Shown: positions 1 through 6,881 of the stretch, piece after piece
How positions within the stretch are numbered: position 1 is the first letter of the stretch
Layout of the letters: every line of letters begins with the position of its first letter
DNA from: Ignavibacteria bacterium
Lineage (GTDB): Bacteria; Bacteroidota; Ignavibacteria; Tepidaquicellales; Tepidaquicellaceae
Length of the DNA stretch: 6,936 bases
Assembly (NCBI GenBank): GCA_018058125.1
Contig: JAGPCH010000074.1
Location: 1-6,936 of the forward strand
Reading direction: 5' to 3'
The notes under the pieces: generated by a model
Databases searched by the model: none
Seen by the model: only the letters and a program-made list of their open reading frames with translations
Told to the model about the DNA's origin: nothing
Program-made: the position numbers and the translations under genes

Positions 1-1492
1 CACATCTCCTTTTTCGGAAATAGAAACCCGGAACTATATGAACTTCGTGAATTCACGCAATTTTAATTCCGTATTTAATTCTCATACATCAGGAAACATT
101 CTTATAAAACCCTGGGACTGGATCGATCCGAAACCAACTCCGGATGATCATAAATTTAACCGGTATCTTTCGGATATGAGTGAAACAAGCGGTTACAGAA
201 CCGGAACGACTTCTCAAACTTTCGGCTATGATCTACGAGGCGGAGCTAATGACTGGGTATATAATGATTCCGCTCATGCAGGACATAATATAATCGGAAT
301 AACCCCTGAAACCGGTAACTCATTCTGGCCTGCTCAAAGTGATATAATTCCATTCGCACAGAATATGCTTTATTCAAATCAATACATGTCATTAATTGCA
401 GGCGCATATATAGATCTTGATTCACAATCTTTTAACCAATCAACTTATTCTGCGGGAGAAAGCGGAAATCTTAAGATCGAAGTAAAAAACATTGGACTAT
501 TAACGTCTTCAGTTGTAAAAGTTAAACTGACACCTGTAAGTGAAGGTCTATCAATTCCTGTTCAGCAATTCAATACCGGAAACCTAGCATCATTTGCAAG
601 TGACAGCGTTGCATTTGATTTTTCAATTGCGGGAAACATTAGTAACAATACAGCTCTTGCTGCATATCTTAATATTGTAATGGATACAACGGTTGTTTAT
701 AATGAAAAGGTATTTGTTTTAGTCGGCAGCGGCAATATTGTATTAAATGACAGCGCTGAAAACACTTTTGCAAACTGGACAACAAATCAGGGCTGGGGAG
801 TTGTAACTAATCAATCAAATTCCCCGAAACATTCATTTACCGACAGTCCTTCGGGAAGCTATCAGAATAATGCAGATAACTCAATGACCATGGTAAATGC
901 CTTCAGCGTGAATCCCGGTTCGGCTGTATACTTAAGCTTTTATCAAAAATATTTTCTTGAGTTAAATGAAGATTACGGGTCAATAGAAGTTTCCGGAGAT
1001 AATGGAAACAACTGGCAGAAGGTTAAATCTTATACCGGTGGAAGCTCTTTATGGACCTACCATTCTCTTAATCTGTCTCCATTTGTAGAAAACGCTGCAG
1101 AATTAAAAGTAAGATTCAGGCTGACAAGCGACGCTAGTTTTAATTATGAGGGATGGTATGTAGATGATATAAAAATGACAGTTTACAATGCCGGGACAGT
1201 AGGAATAGCTTCTGATGAACATTTTCCGGGTACTTTCAGACTTGAACAAAATTATCCTAATCCATTTAATCCTTCTACTGTCATCAGTTACAATCTTCCA
1301 AAGAGCAGTAATGTATCTTTGAAAGTATTTGACATTCTTGGTAATGAAGTTGCTTCACTTGTTAATGGAAATCAGATACAAGGAAGTTATAGTGTGGATT
1401 TTAACGGAGCTAATATCGCCAGCGGAATTTATTTTTATAAACTTACAGCAGATGATTATGTTGATGTTAAAAGAATGATGCTAGTGAAGTAA
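1..1492 (+). CDS. Secreted M14-family zinc carboxypeptidase with T9SS sorting tail (5' truncated)
   Basis: This is the C-terminal part of an exported metallocarboxypeptidase, which would remove C-terminal residues from peptides outside the cell. The frame is open to the left edge (first full codon at base 2). Codons before the first ATG (base 38) already read as M14 sequence (PFSEIETRNY), so that ATG is not the start. Counting from the base-38 Met: HTSGN (His16) matches the third zinc ligand of M14 enzymes, ILIKPWDW is the following conserved strand, and TPETG (Glu91, bases 308-310) matches the catalytic glutamate. The HxxE zinc motif and signal peptide must lie upstream, outside the window. 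Residues about 130-225 look like a CARDB-type Ig-like domain. Residues 233-382 look like a MAM/immune-inhibitor-A beta-sandwich (ends EGWYVDDIKM). Residues 400-484 are a type A T9SS sorting domain (NYPNPFNPST, GIYFYKL, final Lys). Family and tail are well supported; the substrate is unknown. Confidence 0.88.
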   Translation, partial: TSPFSEIETRNYMNFVNSRNFNSVFNSHTSGNILIKPWDWIDPKPTPDDHKFNRYLSDMSETSGYRTGTTSQTFGYDLRGGANDWVYNDSAHAGHNIIGITPETGNSFWPAQSDIIPFAQNMLYSNQYMSLIAGAYIDLDSQSFNQSTYSAGESGNLKIEVKNIGLLTSSVVKVKLTPVSEGLSIPVQQFNTGNLASFASDSVAFDFSIAGNISNNTALAAYLNIVMDTTVVYNEKVFVLVGSGNIVLNDSAENTFANWTTNQGWGVVTNQSNSPKHSFTDSPSGSYQNNADNSMTMVNAFSVNPGSAVYLSFYQKYFLELNEDYGSIEVSGDNGNNWQKVKSYTGGSSLWTYHSLNLSPFVENAAELKVRFRLTSDASFNYEGWYVDDIKMTVYNAGTVGIASDEHFPGTFRLEQNYPNPFNPSTVISYNLPKSSNVSLKVFDILGNEVASLVNGNQIQGSYSVDFNGANIASGIYFYKLTADDYVDVKRMMLVK

Positions 1493-1496
1493 AATT

Positions 1497-1720
1497 GGGA
1501 ATTGGGATTTCGGATTTGGGATTTACTTCTTATTACCAAGTTCCCAGATAATTTAAACGTTGGATTTGCCTTAAAGTCTCAAAGACTCTAATATAAAAAT
1601 CTTCAAAATTCTCTTCTTTGAGCCTTAGAGTCTTTGAGGCAGGTATAATTGAATCGTTTTCGGACATACTGCCAGCTTGAAAAGATTAAAAAAAATTCCA
1701 ATCCGATATTCCAATTGCCA
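1497..1720. repeat. Long imperfect palindrome filling the convergent intergenic gap
   Basis: Nearly the whole gap between the two converging genes is one interrupted inverted repeat with a common centre near base 1608. Paired blocks, from outside in, are 1497-1524 with 1694-1720 (23 of 27 aligned positions match, one single-base gap), CAAG 1537-1540 with CTTG 1676-1679, CAG 1545-1547 with CTG 1669-1671, AAACG 1555-1559 with CGTTT 1655-1659, and a perfect 14-bp block 1578-1591 with 1625-1638. Two of the outer mismatches would be G-U pairs in a plus-strand transcript. The left outer arm also has short degenerate tandem units of the type ATTGGGATT. It could be a decayed MITE/foldback element or a large transcript-end hairpin serving both genes. 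No target-site duplication or transposase is visible. Confidence 0.65.
1576..1640. repeat. Inner stem-loop of the convergent palindrome, possible two-way transcript end
   Basis: A perfect 14-bp inverted repeat (CTCAAAGACTCTAA at 1578-1591, complement at 1625-1638) extends to 16 bp in RNA if one G-U pair is allowed. It encloses a 33-nt AT-rich loop. Its left arm is itself nearly palindromic: AGTCT-CAA-AGACT at 1575-1587, flanked by TTA/TAA. The octamer TCTTTGAG occurs twice, at 1615-1622 and 1631-1638. The position between two converging stop codons suits a transcription end or 3' stabilising hairpin. No U-run follows either side, so it is not a standard intrinsic terminator. Confidence 0.5.
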
Positions 1721-1727
1721 AATCCTG

Positions 1728-3434
1728 TCATACCGCCAAAAAATTCAAAACCTCTTTCTTACTATGGTGTTCATGAATCTCCATCACGCTGTTCCTCTCA
1801 CGATTGAGCGCGAGCCAGTTTGAGATCACTTTTATTTCATCAAGTTCATAATTGCTGAATTTATGCCGAACATATTTACTCAGTGAAAAGAACAGGTATT
1901 CTGTTGTTTCTGAAAGCTCTTCATAAATGTCAGTCTGATTGTATTCGCTTTCGGGATCCAGATTATATGTCTTTACAAGTTTCCCGTTTTGAATAAAGAA
2001 AATCTCCTTACCGATTTCACTTACACATTTAATAATGATCTTCTTATCATTTATTGCTGATGTGATCACTTTCTGATAACTCATTACTTTCATAATGTCA
2101 TTCAAACGGTCTCTTACAAAAGCAGCTCTTTCAAACTCCATTTTTTCAGAATGTTCGGTCATTTTTGATTCATACAGCTTATGTGCGGAATGATTTTCTT
2201 TTGAAGTAATAAAGTCATGAACTCTTCTGACTTCATTTGCATATTCAGCTTTACTTTGAGTAAGATCACACGGAGCATCACATTTTTTCATTTCATAATA
2301 CATGCAGGTAGAATGTTCTCTGGACGGTTTAAGTTTTTTATAATCACATTTTCTGAGTTTGAATTCATCATCAATATCCTTTAAAAGCCTGTTTACAGTG
2401 AGTCCGCTCCGGAACGGACCGTAATAATTCGCGCCGTCATTTTCTATTTCATATACTTTTTCGATTCTGGGATATTCATTCTGAATATCAATTTTCAGAT
2501 AAGGATGATAGCGGAATCGTTTTATAGCAGAGTTAAAACGGGGTTTATGCTGTTTTATTAATTTTGATTCGAGTATGAGAGCCGAAAGTTCAGAGTTAGT
2601 AATTTCATATTCAATGGCGGCTATGTTATTTATCAGTCTTCTGATCTTTACCGGTAACTCCGAATTATATCTGAAATAAGATGAGATCCTTTCCCTGAGA
2701 TTTTTGGCTTTTCCGATATAAATAATTTCTCCGTCCTTTGCTTTCATGAAATACACGCCGGGTGATCTCGGAAAGTCTTTCAGCGTAAGTTTGAGTCTTT
2801 TGAGTAACGGTGATTTATTCTCATTATTATAGATCTTGGTATTCTGAAATCTGAGCACTTCATTAACATTTTCAAATTCATGCTCTTCAGTAAGGATCTC
2901 AAGAAAATTCATAAGTATCCTTGTAGTGGCAAGCGCATCATCATATGCTCTGTGCGCTTTTTTTATCTTTATGTCATAATGAGCAGCTACATTCGAAAGG
3001 GATTTGCTTTTTAAACGTCTGAGGAGTCTGCGGGCTAGCTTGCAGGTACATAATGATCTCATTTCAAATTTTAGTCCTGATCTTAAAAAAGACTGCTGAA
3101 TGAATTTATAATCAAACCCGACATTATGTCCCGTAAAGACAATATTCTCTTCTTCCGGATCACCTATAAAGTTAATAATATCCTGCGCTATCTCAGAAAA
3201 TGACTGCTTATTGAATACATCTTCATTGGTAATGCCCGTAAGATTTGTGATCTCTCTGGGAATGTGCTGTCCTGGGTTTACAAGGGTGGAATATTTGTCA
3301 AGGATCTCACCGTTTCGAACTTTTATGAAGGCAACTTCAGTTACACGATTATCATAGGCGGAAAGTCCGGTGGTTTCCACATCACAAACTATAAAAGTAG
3401 TTTCAAAGATATTTGTATCCTTGCTTGCGCTCAT
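1728..3434 (-). CDS. DEDDh exonuclease / GIY-YIG (UvrC/Cho-like) fusion nuclease
   Basis: This cytoplasmic 568-residue protein joins two nuclease modules and probably acts in DNA repair. Residues about 10-180 are a DnaQ/epsilon-type 3'-5' exonuclease with all metal and catalytic residues visible: Asp18 and Glu20 (CDVETTG), Asp108 (HNVGFD), and His161 with Asp166 (HRAYDD). Residues about 222-305 are the GIY-YIG domain of UvrC/Cho: GVY at 226-228, YIG at 239-241, Arg247 or Arg249, and Glu289 (LESKLIK) as the expected catalytic glutamate. Cys363, Cys377, Cys385 and Cys389 follow, as in the UvrC cysteine cluster. Residues 421-448 resemble a UVR motif (MEFERAAFVRDRL). The RNase H-like nuclease and HhH domains of full UvrC are absent, so only the GIY-YIG-type incision is expected. 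Actinobacteria have a similar fusion. The start is the ATG at 3434-3432, with no clear Shine-Dalgarno site. The gene stands alone, convergent with the carboxypeptidase gene and divergent from the chaperone pair. Confidence 0.92.
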   Translation of the reverse strand: MSASKDTNIFETTFIVCDVETTGLSAYDNRVTEVAFIKVRNGEILDKYSTLVNPGQHIPREITNLTGITNEDVFNKQSFSEIAQDIINFIGDPEEENIVFTGHNVGFDYKFIQQSFLRSGLKFEMRSLCTCKLARRLLRRLKSKSLSNVAAHYDIKIKKAHRAYDDALATTRILMNFLEILTEEHEFENVNEVLRFQNTKIYNNENKSPLLKRLKLTLKDFPRSPGVYFMKAKDGEIIYIGKAKNLRERISSYFRYNSELPVKIRRLINNIAAIEYEITNSELSALILESKLIKQHKPRFNSAIKRFRYHPYLKIDIQNEYPRIEKVYEIENDGANYYGPFRSGLTVNRLLKDIDDEFKLRKCDYKKLKPSREHSTCMYYEMKKCDAPCDLTQSKAEYANEVRRVHDFITSKENHSAHKLYESKMTEHSEKMEFERAAFVRDRLNDIMKVMSYQKVITSAINDKKIIIKCVSEIGKEIFFIQNGKLVKTYNLDPESEYNQTDIYEELSETTEYLFFSLSKYVRHKFSNYELDEIKVISNWLALNRERNSVMEIHEHHSKKEVLNFLAV

Positions 3435-3740
3435 TAATATTATTGCGGTTTTTACTATAAATATTTATGGTAAATATAAAAATCTAAAAACTTTGATACC
3501 ATACAATGTTTTATCTTTTTAAAAATTTAACGAGTTTTATAAACAGAGTTTAAAGATCTCTGAATCTTTCACTGAAAAGGATTCTGAAAAAAAATATTTA
3601 ACTCATTACTCCTGTTTCTCTAAGGTAATTAAAAACATTAGTGCGGGCAATTATATCAAGGTATGGCTTTTAATTCAGTGTGGTTTTAGGTATTTTTGGA
3701 GAATATTTTTAAAAATAATAAGCAAAACTAAACAAAAATA
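3435..3740. other. Non-coding divergent intergenic region
   Basis: This 306-base, very AT-rich gap separates the start codons of the minus-strand nuclease gene and the plus-strand chaperone operon, so it should hold promoters for both. I see no RNA gene and no credible ORF. Two small symmetries are visible: a perfect 12-bp AT-only palindrome at 3457-3468, and a hairpin-like repeat (GAATCTTT at 3562-3569 with AAGGATTC at 3577-3584, 7-nt loop, one G-U pair). Either could be an operator or chance in AT-rich DNA. Confidence 0.6.
3691..3698 (+). promoter_or_regulatory. Candidate Bacteroidota-type -7 promoter box
   Basis: TATTTTTG fits the TAnnTTTG -7 consensus described for Bacteroidota housekeeping promoters. 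It lies 42 bases before the chaperone ATG, which would give a 5' UTR of roughly 35-40 bases. A clean TTTG -33 element is missing at the expected distance; only an AT-rich GCTTTTAATTC lies there. Such an 8-mer can occur by chance in this AT-rich stretch, so the call is tentative. Confidence 0.3.
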
Positions 3741-5498
3741 ATGCAAAAGAAGAAAAACTTTATTAAGATACTTTCATTTTTATCGATAATATTTTTAGTG
3801 GTGGTGGTAGCATGTTCATCTAAAAAGAAACAAGTCGTAGCTGAAGTAGGAGATGAAAAGATCTATCTCGATGATTACGAAAAGCAATATATGAAAACGG
3901 TTAATAATCTTGATTCTGCAAAAAATACAGATATGGAACAGAGAAAAGAATTTCTGGATCTGCTTGTAAAATTCAGACTTAAGGTAAAAGACGCAAGAGA
4001 AAGAGGATTACTTGAATCAGAAGACATTCAGAAAGACCTTAAGCAATATCAGGAGAATTTTCTTACTTCATTTTTAATTGATAAAGAAGTTGTAGAACCG
4101 GAAATTAAGGAACTTTATGAAAAGAAAGAATATGAAGTAAGAGCTTCACACATTCTGGTAAATTTACCTCAGCAGGGTTACTCGCCTGAAGATTCCATCA
4201 AAGCATATCAAAAAGCAACAGACGCCATCAACAAACTCAAAGACGGTGTAGCTTTTGAAGAAGTTGCAGCAGAGTTCTCTGACGATATGTCAGCAAAGCA
4301 AAACGGCGGTGATCTTTATTACTTCACAGCAGGGATGACAGTTCCGGAATTTGAAGATGCAATATTCAAGATGAATAAAGGTGATTATACAAAAGAACCG
4401 ATCAGAACTCAGTTTGGTCTTCACATTGTAAAGCTGACAGATAAAAAGAAAAGAAGCGAAGGCATCAAGGCATCTCATATTTTAATACAGGATAAAAAAG
4501 ACAGTATGGGTGTAGTGATCGATTCACTCGGAACTTATGAAACTGCAAAGCAGGTACTGGCAAGGATCAAAAACGGAGAGGACTTTTCCAAAGTTGCATT
4601 GGAAGTTTCAGAAGATCCGGGTTCCGCTCAGAAAGGCGGAGATCTTGGGTTTTTTGACAGGAGAAGAATGGTTCAGCCTTTTGACAGTGTTGCATTTTTG
4701 TTAAAGGAAGGAGAGATCTCCGATCTTGTTAGAACTCCATTTGGCTGGCACATTATTAAAGTAACAGAGATCAAACCTTATTCACCATTTGAAAAACAAA
4801 AAGATGCTCTTAAGAATGAATTTAAAAAAGGTCCTGTATTTAAAGCGGATTACACCAAGTTTTTAGAAAAATCGAAAAAGGAAATGGATTTCAAGATCAA
4901 TGAAGAAGGTCTGTCTTTCCTTGTATCCAAATTTGATTCTACTAAACCATTATCAGGTTTGAATATGGACAGTTTGATTTCAGAAAGCGAAAGATCAAAA
5001 GTAGTAGCTACTTTCAAAGGCGGAGATATAAAAATTTCTGACGTGATAACTTATCTGAGTGTAAACAGGGAAAACAGCGGCAGTTTAGCAAATCCTGAAA
5101 CCATTAAAAAAGTCATAAACGGCGCTGCAGATACTCCTGTTTTATATAAAATCGCATTGAAGGATAACATAGAAAATGATCCCGAATACATTGCTCAAAT
5201 GACTGAATATGAGAACGGACTGCTTAGCTTTAAAGTCGATCAGGAAGAGTTATGGAGAAAGATCAAGATCACACAGGAAGATATGCAGAAATATTATGAA
5301 GCAAATTCCGGTAAATATTCCTTCACTGACAGCGGAAAAGTAAAGACAAGGGATTTTGAAGAAGTAAAATCAGAGATATCAAATACACTTCAGCAGGAGC
5401 AGTTTACGATTATGGAGAAAACTTATGTGGATAACCTCAGAGCAAAATATCCCGTAAAGGTCAACGAAGCAATTTTAATAGAAGCATTTAAAGAATAA
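3741..5498 (+). CDS. Periplasmic lipoprotein peptidyl-prolyl isomerase with two parvulin domains (PrsA/SurA-like)
   Basis: A 585-residue membrane-anchored foldase, expected to catalyse proline cis-trans isomerisation and assist folding of exported proteins. A lysine-rich n-region and hydrophobic stretch end in a lipobox (VVVAC, lipidated Cys25). Residues after it are SSKKK, without the acidic surface-export signal known from some Bacteroidota lipoproteins, so a periplasm-facing location is inferred. Residues about 31-130 form a SurA/PrsA-like helical N-domain. Parvulin domain 1 (about 131-233) has His137 (ASHIL), Gly-Gly-Asp (189-191), Met199, Phe204 and His228 (FGLHIV). Parvulin domain 2 (about 241-343) has His246, Met310, Phe314 and His337 (FGWHII). 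Both histidine pairs are intact, so both domains may be active. Residues 344-585 are a long helical, charged tail ending KYPVKVNEA. The ATG follows an A-rich leader with no Shine-Dalgarno site. It is followed after 8 bases by the SurA-like gene, indicating an operon. Confidence 0.9.
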   Translation: MQKKKNFIKILSFLSIIFLVVVVACSSKKKQVVAEVGDEKIYLDDYEKQYMKTVNNLDSAKNTDMEQRKEFLDLLVKFRLKVKDARERGLLESEDIQKDLKQYQENFLTSFLIDKEVVEPEIKELYEKKEYEVRASHILVNLPQQGYSPEDSIKAYQKATDAINKLKDGVAFEEVAAEFSDDMSAKQNGGDLYYFTAGMTVPEFEDAIFKMNKGDYTKEPIRTQFGLHIVKLTDKKKRSEGIKASHILIQDKKDSMGVVIDSLGTYETAKQVLARIKNGEDFSKVALEVSEDPGSAQKGGDLGFFDRRRMVQPFDSVAFLLKEGEISDLVRTPFGWHIIKVTEIKPYSPFEKQKDALKNEFKKGPVFKADYTKFLEKSKKEMDFKINEEGLSFLVSKFDSTKPLSGLNMDSLISESERSKVVATFKGGDIKISDVITYLSVNRENSGSLANPETIKKVINGAADTPVLYKIALKDNIENDPEYIAQMTEYENGLLSFKVDQEELWRKIKITQEDMQKYYEANSGKYSFTDSGKVKTRDFEEVKSEISNTLQQEQFTIMEKTYVDNLRAKYPVKVNEAILIEAFKE

Positions 5499-5506
5499 AA
5501 TTCAGT

Positions 5507-6787
5507 TTGAGAAATTTAAAAATATCACTGATATTTTTGCTGATACTTTTTTTCAAAACAGTATCAGGACAGATAGAAGGTGACAGAGTAATAGCAGTTA
5601 TTGGTAATGAAATTATAACTGAATCTGATTTTCAATATCAGGTTCAGTTGTATGCACGTCAGAATCAAATCAGTGAAATCAATCCAATGCTTGTACAGCA
5701 GATATTTCAGTCAATGCTTACAAATAAAGTTATACTTGCAAAAGCCGAACAGGACAGTATAATTGTCACTGAAGATGAAGTCTTAAAAGAACTTGATTCC
5801 AGAGTGAAAGGTCTGATAGCTCAGGTCGGTTCTGTTGAAAGACTTGAAGAAGTTTACGGAATGAATCTTCCTAAAATAAAAAATCTTATAAAAGACGATC
5901 TTCAGAAAAACATCAAGATCGACAGGATGAGAAGGAAAAAATTTCAGGGCGGCATAAAAATTACCGAGCAGGAAGTCAAAGCTTTTTATGAGACTTACAA
6001 AGACAGTTTGCCGGATCAGAGCAATGAATATGAAGTTGCGCATATTATAATGGAAAGAAAAGTGAGCGAGCCTGAAAGAAATGCGGCAAAAAATATAGCT
6101 CTTGAGATACTAGACAGTATTAAGCAGGGTGCAGATTTTTCTGAACTTGCAATAAGAAATTCCGGCGATTCATTATCAGCAATACAGGGAGGTGATCTTG
6201 GTTTTGCAGGAAAAGGAACTTTTGTTAAGGAATTTGAAGAAGTCGTATTTAATCTCAAAGAAGGCGAGGTTTCTGATATTGTTGAAACTCAGTTTGGATA
6301 TCATATAATTAAGCTCAATGAAAAATCAGGAGACAGGGTTAGAAGCCAGCATATTCTGATAAAGTTTCCAAAATTTGAATCCTCTGATTTTGAAACCATT
6401 ACATTTCTTAAAGATCTGAAAAACAATATTGTTAGCGGTAAAATAACATTTGATTCGGCAGCGAAATTGTATTCAGAAGATCTGTCAAATAACGAGAAAG
6501 GCGGTTATATAGGGAAAATTCCGGAAGAGCAGTTTGACAGTCTGACAGTGGAAATTTTTAAAACGCTTTCACCGGGAGATATTACTGATCCGATAAGAGT
6601 TGGTAATGATGAAAAATATGGATACGAAATATACAAATTTATTGCCTTTATTCCGGAACATAAGCTGAATTACAAAGATGATTACGAAAAGATCAAAAAA
6701 TTTGCGCTTTCATTTAAGGAAAATTCTGAAATGGAAAAATGGGTAGAGGAAATGCGTGAAACCGTTTATGTCGATATCAGAATGTAG
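5507..6787 (+). CDS. surA: SurA-type periplasmic chaperone / parvulin isomerase (TTG start)
   Basis: This 426-residue protein has the size and architecture of SurA (E. coli SurA is 428), which escorts unfolded outer-membrane proteins through the periplasm. The start must be TTG at 5507: the frame is closed by TAA at 5489-5491, no ATG or GTG lies between, and a signal peptide (MRNLKISLIF..., probable cleavage near SG-Q at 21/22) begins exactly there. The next in-frame Met is residue 61. Residues about 25-150 are the SurA N-domain (VIAVIGNEIITESDF). Parvulin domain 1 (about 173-271) keeps His179 and His266 (FGYHII) but has Phe239 where Met is usual. Parvulin domain 2 (about 277-386) keeps His282 but has Glu374 where the second His belongs (YGYEIYKF), so it is probably inactive. 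The C-terminal helix and strand (DDYEKIKK...VYVDIRM) match the SurA tail. It lies 8 bases after the lipoprotein isomerase gene and is probably co-transcribed with it. Confidence 0.9.
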   Translation: MRNLKISLIFLLILFFKTVSGQIEGDRVIAVIGNEIITESDFQYQVQLYARQNQISEINPMLVQQIFQSMLTNKVILAKAEQDSIIVTEDEVLKELDSRVKGLIAQVGSVERLEEVYGMNLPKIKNLIKDDLQKNIKIDRMRRKKFQGGIKITEQEVKAFYETYKDSLPDQSNEYEVAHIIMERKVSEPERNAAKNIALEILDSIKQGADFSELAIRNSGDSLSAIQGGDLGFAGKGTFVKEFEEVVFNLKEGEVSDIVETQFGYHIIKLNEKSGDRVRSQHILIKFPKFESSDFETITFLKDLKNNIVSGKITFDSAAKLYSEDLSNNEKGGYIGKIPEEQFDSLTVEIFKTLSPGDITDPIRVGNDEKYGYEIYKFIAFIPEHKLNYKDDYEKIKKFALSFKENSEMEKWVEEMRETVYVDIRM

Positions 6788-6881
6788 ATTAAACAAATTA
6801 AACTTCTTTATTTTATACCCCGGGTTTATTAATTTCCCCGTTCTGTAACCTTTTAAAATTTTCATTCATCAGTAAAAGGAA

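Noticed and set aside
38..40. ATG as the start of the carboxypeptidase gene
   Set aside because: The frame is open upstream to the window edge and encodes recognisable M14 sequence before this codon, and no signal peptide follows it.
1493..1727. CRISPR array or toxin-antitoxin locus in the convergent gap
   Set aside because: The repeats are inverted about one centre rather than regularly spaced direct repeats, and no small ORF with a plausible start is present.
3505..3552. Short plus-strand ORF starting MFYLFKNL in the divergent gap
   Set aside because: Only about 15 codons in very AT-rich DNA, with no ribosome-binding site and no following structure.
4290..4478. Minus-strand ORF of 62 codons
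   Set aside because: It lies wholly inside the strongly supported lipoprotein isomerase gene, is Cys/Phe-rich and resembles no family I know; an antisense shadow.
5783..6258. Two overlapping minus-strand ORFs (86 and 80 codons)
   Set aside because: Both are antisense to the SurA-like gene, have unnatural compositions (Phe-rich; Ser-rich) and show no start context or recognisable motif.
6820..6845. CCCCGGG...CCCCG as a terminator after the SurA-like gene
   Set aside because: At most a 4-bp CGGG/CCCG stem around a 12-base loop can form, and no T-run follows; too weak to call.
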